In this document: piece after piece, positions 19,466-29,178 of the stretch | Numbering within the stretch: position 1 is the first letter of the stretch | Layout: every line of letters starts with the position of its first letter | Assembly (NCBI GenBank): GCA_030295235.1 | Contig: AP026124.1 | Coordinates: 2,232,001 to 2,296,000 of the forward strand | DNA from: Fistulifera solaris | Taxonomy: Eukaryota; Bacillariophyta; Bacillariophyceae; Naviculales; Stauroneidaceae | DNA length: 64,000 nucleotides | Direction of reading: 5' to 3' | Translations under genes and position numbers: made by a program | The notes under the pieces: model-generated | Told to the model about the DNA's origin: nothing | Seen by the model: the letters and a program-made list of their open reading frames with translations, nothing else | The model's database searches: none

Positions 19466-21584
19466 CTAAACGGCACAACGCGCCTTCTTGAAAGCCTTCT
19501 TAACAGCACAGGTTGAGCGCGAGAACCAGCTACCGTCTGTCGGGCATGCCATCTTTTTGGAGCAATCAGAGCCAGTATCCTCAGGCACATCTGTGCTGGC
19601 GCAAACTTCCTTTCCTGCGGCATTGAAAAGATGGAATTGCACGCGCCGCAATAATTGTCGACGCAAGAAACGTAGTCTTCCTCGCACGGATTGGCTTCGC
19701 AAGGAGCTTCGAAGCAGCGGACAAGTGGAGCATTGTTCGGACAACTACTGCCGCAAATGGTTCTGCAGGTGCCTTTTCGGCTGCATTTCACATAGCCGAT
19801 ACAGTCGAGCATTGGAAACATGTTGGATGGATTGAAGCAGTCGACATCCTCGCTACACAAGCCGAATTCAAGACATGTTCCAGCTGCGCAGTATTCGCCA
19901 TCGCTACAATCCGCATCGGAGTCACAAGTGCCATCGCTAACTGGAGTGTCCGGGTCTTCAACTGGAAGAGTAGGAAAGCCAGGTGCGTTTCCCGCAGGAT
20001 CGATGCAGATCGCATTGCATCCACCACAATAGTAGTCGACACAAACAGAAGGAGCCAGACATGTCGTGGCAATGCAGGGTGGGAACTCGCATTCGGTAAA
20101 AGGCTCGCCCTTAGGACAGTCGCTATTGCTGCATTCTCGGATGCACTGATTGTCCACACAATCAATGTATCCGACGCACCGGACCGTACTGTATTCGTTG
20201 GAGGGGTTCAGGCAGTCGGTGAGGTCGCGGCACGTTCCATGGTCTCGACAGACTCCACCGGCACAGAATTGATCAACGCAATCGTCATCGCTCGAGCAAG
20301 TTTGTTCAGGAGAAACTCCCGTGCTGTCGTCCGGACCGCACACCTGACGCCCCGCCGGATCGAAATAAAGGGGAGAGCATTCATCACAGTCATTCAATAC
20401 ACATCGCGCTTCGTCGCCACATTCTTTCGGATCACATGAGGCTTCACCGCATGGGACTGGATCGCCACCATTCTCAGGGCACTCACCGCCACAGACGCGG
20501 CCGCAGGATCCTTCTTGGCAAAGGACAGGGCCTGTGCAGAAGACGGTACTGTACATATTGGACGGGTTATAGCAATCAAAGTCAGACGAACAAGAACCGA
20601 AGTTGCGGCATTCACCCTGGGAGCAGTATTGGTCAGTGGGGTTACAATCCGAATCAAATTCACACAATGCAGTCTCTGATTCAGGCAGTTCCAAAAGCGA
20701 GGGCTCGGGCGTACTGCCATCAATCATAAAGCCGGGTACGTCTCCAGCAGGATCGAAGCACAGGGCATGACATCCACCACAAACGTAGTCGACACACATA
20801 GCGGGAGCCATGCAAGTGGTGGCTATGCAGGGTGGGAACTCGCATTCCGCAAGTGGCTGATCTTCAGGGCATTCACTGTCACTACATTGTCGAGTGCATT
20901 GGTTGTCTACACAGTCAATGTAACCAACGCAAAGAATTGTGTTGTACTCGTTCGAAGGATTCAAGCAATCAACCAAGTCGCGGCACGTTCCATGGTCTTG
21001 ACAGATCCCACCAGCGCAGAACTGATCGGTGCAATCATCATCACTTGAGCATGTCCCCAGAGGCTGAGGGACATCTTCCGTCCTTTCGTCCTCCGGGGGA
21101 GTGGGTTCAACCGAACCGTCCACCGAGCCGCAAGCAAGGTCTCCTTTGGGATCGAAAAGAGAGCATTGCATCCTCCACAGTAGTAGTCGACGCAAGTAGT
21201 AGGAGAAATGCAGGTCGAGACGGAGCACGGTGATGCCGCACAGCGGACGGAAGGCTCGCCCCCAGGGCAAATGTCGGGGCCGCAAATGGTAGTACACTGG
21301 TTATCCACACAGTCCGTGTAACCAAGGCAGAGAATGGAGTTGTACTCGTTCGAAGGATTCAAACAGTCAGAAAGAGAGCGGCAAAAACCAAACTCCTGAC
21401 AAAGTCCACCGGAGCAATACTGCGAATCAGCCTGACAGTCATCGTCCGAGGCACATTCCAAGGCCAAGGAAATATCCTGTGGTTTTTTCTTGTCCTTGTT
21501 CTTCTTCTTCTTGTCGTTCGACTTGGCATCGCACGACGCCGAGAGCAAGAGAGAGGCGACAAAGAAACGAAGAAGAATGTTCAT
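19466..21584 (-). CDS. Secreted Cys-rich modular protein, copy 3 (five modules)
   Basis: About 706 aa, the largest of the three paralogs. The signal peptide (MNILLRFFVASLLLSASCDA) is followed by a Lys-rich spacer. Five Cys-rich modules follow: A (ASDDDC...CLNPSNEY), A (SSDDDCTDQFC...DLVDCLNPSN), a divergent module (DQYCSQGECRNFGSC...DCYNPSNMY), A (SSDDDCVDQFC...DLTDCLNPSN), then B (GEYCAAGTCLEFGLC...EDVDCFNPSN). The conserved tail GSWFSR...KKARCAV ends it at 19466. As in copy 1, the type B module is last. One T must be added in each of two TTTT runs (near 21158 and 19630) to keep CNALFFDPKGD and CNSIFFNAAG; the length is then 2121 nt. Without that the last stop appears at 19402 after an unrelated tail. 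Confidence 0.87.
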
Positions 21585-21742
21585 GGTAGATCTTTATTTT
21601 AGTGCTTTGCTTTCGTGTTTTGTAAAGTAAAGGTATTCGTAAATGTTGTGAGAACTACAAAGCAGCGACACCTTCGCTTTCACTTCGAGCTTATTGGCAA
21701 TTGGCAGTCGATCGTGTGAATCTCGATAACTTGTACTAAGAT

Positions 21743-21766
21743 TCAAACGTGCACCATGATTCGGAA
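21743..21766 (-). promoter_or_regulatory. Shared upstream motif, Cys-rich gene copy 3
   Basis: The gene strand reads TTCCGAATCATGGTGCACGT followed by TTGA, 159 bp upstream of the ATG at 21584. Same motif as upstream of copies 1 and 2. Its GTGCACGTTT core also recurs five times further right. Confidence 0.5.
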
Positions 21767-22092
21767 GTAGAACATTACCGAAAAAGGACGAATTCTGTCT
21801 TTACTTGTCCACCAACAGTAAGCTAGAGTACAATGACTGACCTGATTTCTGGAGGAGTGAGGATTGATCCACACTTAAGATGGGACGTTTGCCATCCACT
21901 AAACAAAAAACACAAGACATCTAAAGTAGATTCGGATTCAAGATTCAATGACTTCCGGTTTCCGGCACCTCATTATATCTTAAGCTAGAGGGAAACCTCT
22001 CTAACTCTACCCTCTATAGGGTATTAACTCTCTGGAGAAAAACGACCTGGTCTTTTAAAATTGCCAAGTCGTTGAACGCCAGCAAAGCAGGT

Positions 22093-23212
22093 GTGCACGT
22101 TTCGTCGCCACATTCGCCCTACGCACTACCACGCTACGTAGAATGTTTTCATGTTCCGTGTGATGTGTCTGTGTCGCGTACCGTTCCTTCATTGCAGTTT
22201 GCGTTTTATTATCATTCCGCAGTGACGGTTACTTACTTGAGAGTTGGTGATTCGATATCCGATGTTGCCTTAACCTCGTACGCGGAGTGTACGAGAAATA
22301 GACGTGCACGTTTCGGCATCACGTTTGTGTTTTGTACTTCTCTCCGCTTAATTTGTATTTTGAGTGTCTCTCGTTCAATCGTTTCTTTGTTTCACCGCCT
22401 AACTGAATAACTTAATTTTGTAAATCGATTCACGTCCCCGTTGATTGTCTTCTCCCCCCTAACCCATACTTGATCGATCGTGGTCTCTGGAGCTCGCAGG
22501 GGCGTGCACGTTTCGTCGCCACACTCACACTTAGCTTGCTTGTTGATTGCTGTCATACTTGGGTCATTGTTTGTTCGATTCGTGTCTTTGATCCTTGATC
22601 GTGCAACGACGCCGCACAAATAATAGCCTGTCAAGTGTCGAGCCAGCGCGCGTTTCAAACACTTCTCGATCATTTGCGTGTGGATTGCTGGTCGTGCCGT
22701 TCTCCGTTTTACTCGTTCCTTACCTTCTCCGATTGCTGATCAAACAGATACAACTGCCCATCTTGCAAGACATCTTCTTTAAAGTATTTCGCTGTGCACG
22801 TTTGGTCATCACACAGCCGAGATGCGTGGTTCTTCCTTCCACGAAATGACACATGTTCCTGCATCCGGTCACGCTCTTAATCATTCTTGTTAAGCTCGAT
22901 TGCGTTTCGCTTTTATTGCATATACATATGCGGATCAATCATTCTTTGAATGCAACAACCACCAAACACCTTCGGTTTGAATTGGTGGCGGCCATCGTCG
23001 ATTTGCGCTGGATTTCGCGGTTCGATCCATCGACAATCGGACGTCGGACAAACTGTTACTCTACAAAGTATAGAACAAAAAAATCATCAATCATCATCAT
23101 CATTGAAACGTACTACGCAATGTTCGGTATGTACTTTGTAGGTACTACGTAGGACCCTTTGCCCTTTGCCTCGTGTTCTTCACTACACAAAGGTGCACGT
23201 TTCAACGTCCTA
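22093..23212 (+). repeat. Five dispersed copies of a GTGCACGTTTCGTC-like motif
   Basis: Copies start at 22093, 22304, 22504, 22794 and 23193, all in the same orientation. Copies 1 and 3 share GTGCACGTTTCGTCGCCACA exactly; the others keep GTGCACGTTT plus parts of the 3' half. Intervals of 200-400 bp hold no obvious longer repeat. The region (21767-23418) has no protein gene I can support. The core is the same as in the Cys-rich gene motif but in opposite orientation, facing the gene at 23419. It could be a regulatory array or part of a non-coding transcript. Confidence 0.5.
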
Positions 23213-23418
23213 CCGCCCCCAATGTAGACCTCAACCCTATAGGTGAATGGGGGTGAGCCTCAATCTCACGCCGCAGGACAACCTGCAACAATGACGACCA
23301 TGGCGTCGCTCCAAATTAGGCCAAATACATGATACAAACCAATTATTTTGATGCAACCATACTAATTCCGTTTCGTGTCAGCTTTACCACGTAATTCTAC
23401 TTTCAGTACGACTATAAT

Positions 23419-25166
23419 ATGAACAAGTCGTCCGTACCGTTCGCGGAGGACTGGCCGGTGCAAGCCGACGATCCTCTCGAGATGGCACTGGATCAACCCT
23501 TTCTGCCGACCCACGATGCACTCAAAACATGCTCTGGAAATGATATTCATCTCGTTAAAAGCGCTGCGAATTCCGCCAATCGATGTTTAGCCATCTTACC
23601 CGGTTTGCTAGCCTTGCATCCGCCCAAGACAACGGAAAACAACCACAAAACCACAAGTACCGCAGACCATCCCGACACATCCGAAAAGACACGGACGCGA
23701 AAACAGCTTCCAAACCCGAAGCCATTGCTTTGGGTGAAATGAAAGGGTTATTATCGACCGACACCCCTACGCTGCGTATGGGTTGTATGGAACTGCAGGG
23801 ACAACGCGTTCAGACAACTTCCAAATTTTTGGTGCTGACCCTTCAGCCCAAAAAAGAAACGCGTGGTTTGCAAGCATATTTTTGATTCGGTCGTTCTGTT
23901 TGGTCAAGCGCAAATTAAAAAAGCTCCTCAGGAAGCACCTGCATTACCGCAGCCCTGGGTACATTACGGTGGGTCCGCGCGGGCGGGGATCAATGGTACG
24001 AATGTAGCCTACCGTTTACCTAACGTCTCGAAGGAAGCCGCAGTCAAGCCCCGCGTGGATCCAACCAAACCCATCACACCCAAAGTACTTGAAAAGAGAA
24101 ACAGCGCGAAGAATTGAATGACGATGATTCCGAAAGTGATCTAAGTAGTTTGAAGGATGCGAACGACGGAGATGATTTTCACATGGACATTGTACCTTCC
24201 TCGTTGGGGCGCCGAGCGAGTTCGCAACGGAAAGTCAAAGCACCTGTCAAGTATTTAGAACGAGAACTGGAATCCAGTGAAAGTGAGAGCGAAGAAGAAA
24301 CGCCCGTGAAACGAGCCCCTCGTGCTATTAAGAAAACCACCGAGTCGATGGCTGAGAAGGATGATGGGGTTGTTGTTCCACCGAATAGTCAGCCATCTTC
24401 AACGCCAGCTTCCCGACATCACGCGAAGGCAACTTCTAATAGATCATCTAGTGATAGTGAAGACGATTATGTGCCCTTGAAACGAGCCGCTCGAGATAAG
24501 AAGACCTCGGATGGGAAGGTGGATAGAAACGCAGAGAATTATGCTGTCGTCGTTGAACCACGGCCTTCCTCGACACGTGCGGCCTCCCAACGCCCATCTG
24601 TTGTGAAATCAGGTGATAAGAGAAACGATAACTCGAAGGCACCGAAACGGGTCGCGAGTTCGAAGAAAATTACCGACGAATCATCTGACGAGGAGGAAGT
24701 CGTCGAGGTACTGTCAAGCAATCCGTCAGCCTCGCTCCGTGCCCCGCGAGGAAAGCAAAATGCAGCTGACGCCGTTCGAAAACAAAAGGAAGACTCTAGG
24801 GATGAGGTTGTCGTAATAGATGGTGATAAATCTACTCAATCTCCACGCAAACGAAAGTCACCACCGGTCACACAATCCCAAGACGACATCGATGACGTGG
24901 AGAATGATCCAAGCGTAGCAGAGGATAGTGATGACGATTTCGAAGCTCCAATGAAATCTAGTTTGGCAAGAAAGAGCAAAAGCGTGCCTGACTTTAAGGC
25001 ACCGCCAGCGAAACGTCCACGGGCCTCTTCAGGCGCCATGGACTCCTTGGTCTCGACTGCCACGACGCCGACTCGACGTCGTCGACGTACTGGAACTACA
25101 CCATCCCCGTCCAAAAAGTCCGCCTCGACCACTTTCTTTCAATCTTCGAATGACTTTTCATTCTAA
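23419..25166 (+). CDS. Unrecognised charged protein with conserved-looking N-terminal half
   Basis: About 582 aa. The N-terminal half (about 1-240) looks folded, with a core around QPKKKRVVCKHIFDSVVLFG and a following PQPWVHYGG. The C-terminal half is strongly charged and Ser-rich (SSESESEEE, repeated SSxSDDE, KRAPR/KRAAR), with basic nuclear-localisation-like clusters (KRPR, RRRRR) and a TTFFQSSNDF end, suggesting a nuclear, DNA- or chromatin-associated protein. I do not recognise the family. Three run-length differences break the frame: AAAA near 23700 (+1), AAAAAA near 23850 (-1) and AAAA near 24093 (+1). With them allowed the length is 1749 nt, and the joined segments read naturally. Confidence 0.65.
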
Positions 25167-25471
25167 TGTTGTAAACGTCTATATTTGAACAGTGTGGTCA
25201 ACGCTTGTCGCAGCAAATGGCACGGCACTCATTATATTCTTACCTTTGTCGAGCGTCCCTGCAATCGAGCTAGATGTGGCTGGAATTGCCTCTCGTCATG
25301 GCTATTTAACAAATGAATTGACGAAACAATTCGAACTAATTTTTGTGTCGATGTTCATCGCATACATTAATGTTTACATCATCAACGCTACATATTTGCA
25401 TTCTTTCAATCTTATCATTTTCTCACTAATTACATTGATTCGGCCGCCTGTTCTCATTGTTCGTACTGCTG

Positions 25472-26638
25472 CTATCGTGACGAAAGGAGAGACGGACTGT
25501 GCGTCACAGTTAAAGCCGAGCAATTGACAAAGTCGTGCAACAAAGGTGTGTAGCCCGTCAACCAACTTTGTGTCGCCTCCACTTGTTCCGGTCCGTAGGC
25601 TTGTAAGAATTGGGATTGTTTCGTAGTTGTGACGACGCCCTTGTGGAACGTTTGTGCGGCCCGGTGCAATTGAAGAAAATCCGTTGGAAACAGTATATCA
25701 CAGTGTTGATCGGCGTTGGGCGTTAAATAGCAAAGATGATCACAATCATTCATGTCGGTAACGAGAGGTTCACCAGGAGCCCAAGTCGAGTGGCGATGGT
25801 GACTGTACAATTGATTTGGTTCGGGCAAATGATCAAAATCCATAAATAGCAATTGAGTAGCCGATGGATGTTCCAGAATTTGCTGCAATAAACGCAAGGC
25901 CACGGTGGGGAACCATGTGACCGGTCTTCGGTGATGCCCAAGGAACTGTGACACCATTTGCTGCAGTAAGGGGTCCGTAAGAGGGACAAAAACTTCGTGC
26001 CGTGTTCCATCTGCCGTATGATGGACTTCGGCTTGTTCGACGCTCTGTGCACCGGGTCGGAAGCGAATCTTGTCATGCGGAAGATTATCGAGTACTTCCA
26101 GTGCTAATACAAAAGTGGTGGTATCTGCTGGGGCGTCGGGAATCAACGAGGAGCTTTGCTCGATGGGCTGTTCGGCGACTTGTAATAGGTCCAGTTGACG
26201 AAAATTCATCTTGTCGTGATGTTCTTTTGCCACCGTTTCTTGTTGGAGTTCCAACAACGTCGGAGAACTATCCACTAGCGTATAATGTGTCAGCCGGTCA
26301 TACACGTCCGGTGCTTGTCGTTGCAACGCTAGCAAAACACCATTCGCATTAGTACCTCGACCTCCGCCCAGTTCGACAATTTGTAGCTTAGAAGAAGTCC
26401 CCGCATGATACGCAATGAAATGAGCTATCGTATTTGAAAAGTAAGGCTGAAAGAGTTCGACGGGTGTCAGCCATTGCCCCGCCGTTTGTCGATACAATGT
26501 TTGGTAGACGCGCTGCCAATGCCATTCGCCCCAGAGGGATCGAAAATCAATACGACGACTCGCCGCACCGACGATGGCAGCGGAGGGTTGTGCGTAGTAC
26601 GCGGCTAGCTTTTTGGCAATGTAGTGTCGCACGAGCAT
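25472..26638 (-). CDS. NDUFAF7/MidA-like (DUF185) SAM-dependent methyltransferase
   Basis: 388 aa, uninterrupted. In animals and Dictyostelium the family arginine-methylates NDUFS2 during assembly of mitochondrial complex I. The AdoMet-binding motif is seen as VELGGGRGTNANGVLLAL (about residues 88-105), preceded by the region that in this family holds GDFxTSPE (here QWLTPVELFQPYFSNTIAHF). Later comes ALEVLDNLPHDKI, matching the family's NEFFDALPI. The N terminus (MLVRHYIAKKLAAYYAQ) is a basic amphipathic helix that could be a mitochondrial presequence. It is more divergent than plant or animal NDUFAF7, so a paralogous role is possible. The 305-bp convergent gap to the gene at 23419-25166 is empty. 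Confidence 0.78.
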   Translation of the reverse strand: MLVRHYIAKKLAAYYAQPSAAIVGAASRRIDFRSLWGEWHWQRVYQTLYRQTAGQWLTPVELFQPYFSNTIAHFIAYHAGTSSKLQIVELGGGRGTNANGVLLALQRQAPDVYDRLTHYTLVDSSPTLLELQQETVAKEHHDKMNFRQLDLLQVAEQPIEQSSSLIPDAPADTTTFVLALEVLDNLPHDKIRFRPGAQSVEQAEVHHTADGTRHEVFVPLTDPLLQQMVSQFLGHHRRPVTWFPTVALRLLQQILEHPSATQLLFMDFDHLPEPNQLYSHHRHSTWAPGEPLVTDMNDCDHLCYLTPNADQHCDILFPTDFLQLHRAAQTFHKGVVTTTKQSQFLQAYGPEQVEATQSWLTGYTPLLHDFVNCSALTVTHSPSLLSSR

Positions 26639-27506
26639 GGAGTCTTCGTTATTATGAGTTATGGCTAGACAACATGGTGTTTATTAGTCTCTAGAGGCAT
26701 GCATTATTGCTTGCTTATTGATGGCAAATAATCAAAAATGTGTTGATGTGCTGCGACGAGAGCTGCGAGCGAGAGACTGTGGCACCATTTGCATAATGTC
26801 GCATTACTATTAGTATTAGTACGAAGTATGAAGTATTAGCTAAAATGCAGACGACCTGTTTAAAAAAATTCTTTTAATCATTAGAAAAGAGGTAATTCTC
26901 TGTTTATCAATGCCCATTTAAGTCCGCTGTTAATAACAATAGATTAAAATAACAGTTATTAGTTAATACATCCGTGCTGTGATTTCAGCTGTTTTGATGA
27001 AAAAATGACATTAGTTGGTACCGTACCTTAAACTAAGTCACGTTTTTGCTATCACATCAATTGTAGGCGGTTATTTTAATTCAGTCCCGAAACAAAATAG
27101 TGCTGCGGTGCGAGAACATTCTCGCTTTTGTCTCGTTTGTTAGAAAAGGCTGGTTGTGATGCGACGGTTTTAGAATACTCCTTGCCGACTTTCACCGAAA
27201 CTTATTGAGGGAAACGATTTTCGTGGATTTTCTATTAGAATTCCTTGTATCGGCAAATGCCGAAAGAATGCTTTGCGGAACGAATTCGGGGACCGACAGT
27301 GTAAAATGAATGACGGTGCGGATTTTTCAGGGACCAATGTAACACACTTTTCGAGAGAGGTCACCTTTCCTTAACCGAACAAAATTGGATGTTCGGTTCT
27401 CCCAAAGGACTACAAACTGTTTCGCCGGAGAAAATTGTTGGATACGAAGATTGTTTGCGGTATCTTTCTAAATATCTTGTCGACAATTCACCAATAAGCA
27501 CCCAGG
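26639..27506. other. AT-rich intergenic region
   Basis: No gene, RNA or repeat recognised. It is AT-rich around 26800-27060 with short words such as TAACAGTTATTA. It must hold promoters for both flanking genes. Confidence 0.4.
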
Positions 27507-28124
27507 ATGGAGTCCGTTGACACTCTTCATCAGAAAGGAAGACTTTATTGTCGTCAAATCGAAAAGCATTTGGAAAGCACCACTGTAAACATCGATGACT
27601 TTGATCTTAAGGAATGTCTGGATAAGGCCAGGACAACTTTTCAACGAGGTATCGACATGGCATTTGAACAGGGATGCACGTACTCTGGGGCAACTTTACG
27701 CCTGTCCTGCGCTTCTCTTCTTGCTCGAGTGTGCATGTCGGGACGCATATCCTCGGACGCGTATCAAGAAGAAGGATTGTCTATGCTGAACTGGATCATC
27801 ACGCACGAAGGCGCAGTGGTACATGACGTCGTAGCCAGGGCTCGCACGGAAAAGCTACAACTGGAGAATGCCGACATTGTGCAGATTGTTCAGGCGATGA
27901 GCGTTGTTTCGGGATACGATTACGGCGGGCCTTGGTCGGATCATTGGTATGAATGCCCCAACGGGCATCCGTATTTCATCGGCGAGTGCGGACGTGCTGC
28001 TTTTGAGTCGAACTGCATCGAATGTGGGGCGCGGATCGGAGGAATCGGACATAACTTGCTTGAATCGAATCGCCCAGCGAACAGTTTGATATCCCGTGCT
28101 CGGGCCTCGATTCCCAAATTGTAG
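27507..28124 (+). CDS. Stand-alone RZ-type zinc-finger protein, partial paralog of the ZNFX1-like C terminus
   Basis: 205 aa, uninterrupted. Alignable along its whole length with the last about 200 residues of the ZNFX1-like protein encoded 1 kb downstream. Matching pairs include RQIEKHLE / DQIEKLLK, SGATLRLSCASLLARV / SGANLRLAFASLLCRV, and the RZ finger WYECPNGHPYFIGECG / WFECPNGHPYFIGNCG. All four zinc ligands of the RZ finger are kept (C-x-H, then C, then CxxC in CIECGA), and both proteins end in SNRPAN...I.RARA-like tails. RZ fingers occur at the C termini of ZNFX1 and in RNF213. No helicase part is present upstream. It is best explained as a partial tandem duplication that kept an open frame. 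Confidence 0.85.
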   Translation: MESVDTLHQKGRLYCRQIEKHLESTTVNIDDFDLKECLDKARTTFQRGIDMAFEQGCTYSGATLRLSCASLLARVCMSGRISSDAYQEEGLSMLNWIITHEGAVVHDVVARARTEKLQLENADIVQIVQAMSVVSGYDYGGPWSDHWYECPNGHPYFIGECGRAAFESNCIECGARIGGIGHNLLESNRPANSLISRARASIPKL

Positions 28125-29178
28125 TTAACTGTGATGTTGATAGTTTTCTATTCGATATTGTTTATCTGTAAAACGTCGTCAAAGTAGCGTCAACTCCAAA
28201 ATAGAGTTAAAGTCGTTTTATGAGTATATAGTCATCACTCAAAAGGTTGAACCAAGGGGAGGTTGACCGTTCATTAAGAGAGACAAGGACAGAGGAACCT
28301 AAGCTATAAAATTTTTACCTTGGTTAACATTTGAGTACCGATACGATAGAAATGGCTTTGCGTAATTTCGACTTATTCGACGCGAAGATGCGAGACGATG
28401 ATACGCTATCTCGACGAGTCTTTGTTGTGTTCAAAAGGTTTAACGTTACAGACTCGCTCATCAAGATGAAGGGCCAATGCTTTTTCAATCTCGCGCCTTC
28501 CCGACTCTGGAGCTGTTGACGCTGAATGAATAGCTCGACTTCTCGAAAGACTTGGTTCGAAAAGCTTATGATTGACCTTTCTTCGCAGCACAAAGAGAGA
28601 GTTTCTTCTACGAGATAAGCTGATACATCCTAGTTTTATGTGTTGTCCGTTCCGTCGGCGGTAGGAAGTGAGTGACGAGAACATCAACCACGCCACGAAC
28701 ACATAAAATGAGTACAGTTCGCAAAAAAAACGTTAGGGAAATTTTCGTGGACCAATCAGAGGTGAACAAATGATATGCTGAAATATCTTCACCTAAAAAC
28801 TACACGGAATATTCGGTGCCAGCGAGATCTTTTCTCCTTTTCGACAAGGATGCAAACGCGACCGACGTACTCGGCACGTTAAACGATTTGCCGCAAATTC
28901 GTTTCATTCTGATTTTGTTTTACTGGAACCTCACCGGAGACAGCATCGCACGAAATAACGGGTCTGAATTAAGTCTACGCTATATCATTACAAAACTAAG
29001 TTGGGCTCTCTGGCACGAGTCTATCGAATCTTTTCAGTCAAAGAGTAATCGCAAGGTAAACAGCTGAGCTGTCTTACGTTTGGTTTCAATCCGTGGTGGA
29101 ATTGAGCTCAATTCTCTTTCCCCGCTCTTGTTCAGCATTCCGTCGGCCAAGAAGCGTCCAACGACGGCGGAGGACGCC
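28125..29178. other. Intergenic region
   Basis: About 1.05 kb between the RZ-finger gene and the ZNFX1-like gene. I looked for degenerate helicase sequence left by the duplication and saw none. No gene supported. Confidence 0.4.

Noticed and set aside
28324-28702. Minus-strand frames between the RZ-finger and helicase genes
   Set aside because: Two overlapping frames of similar length, neither with a recognisable feature.
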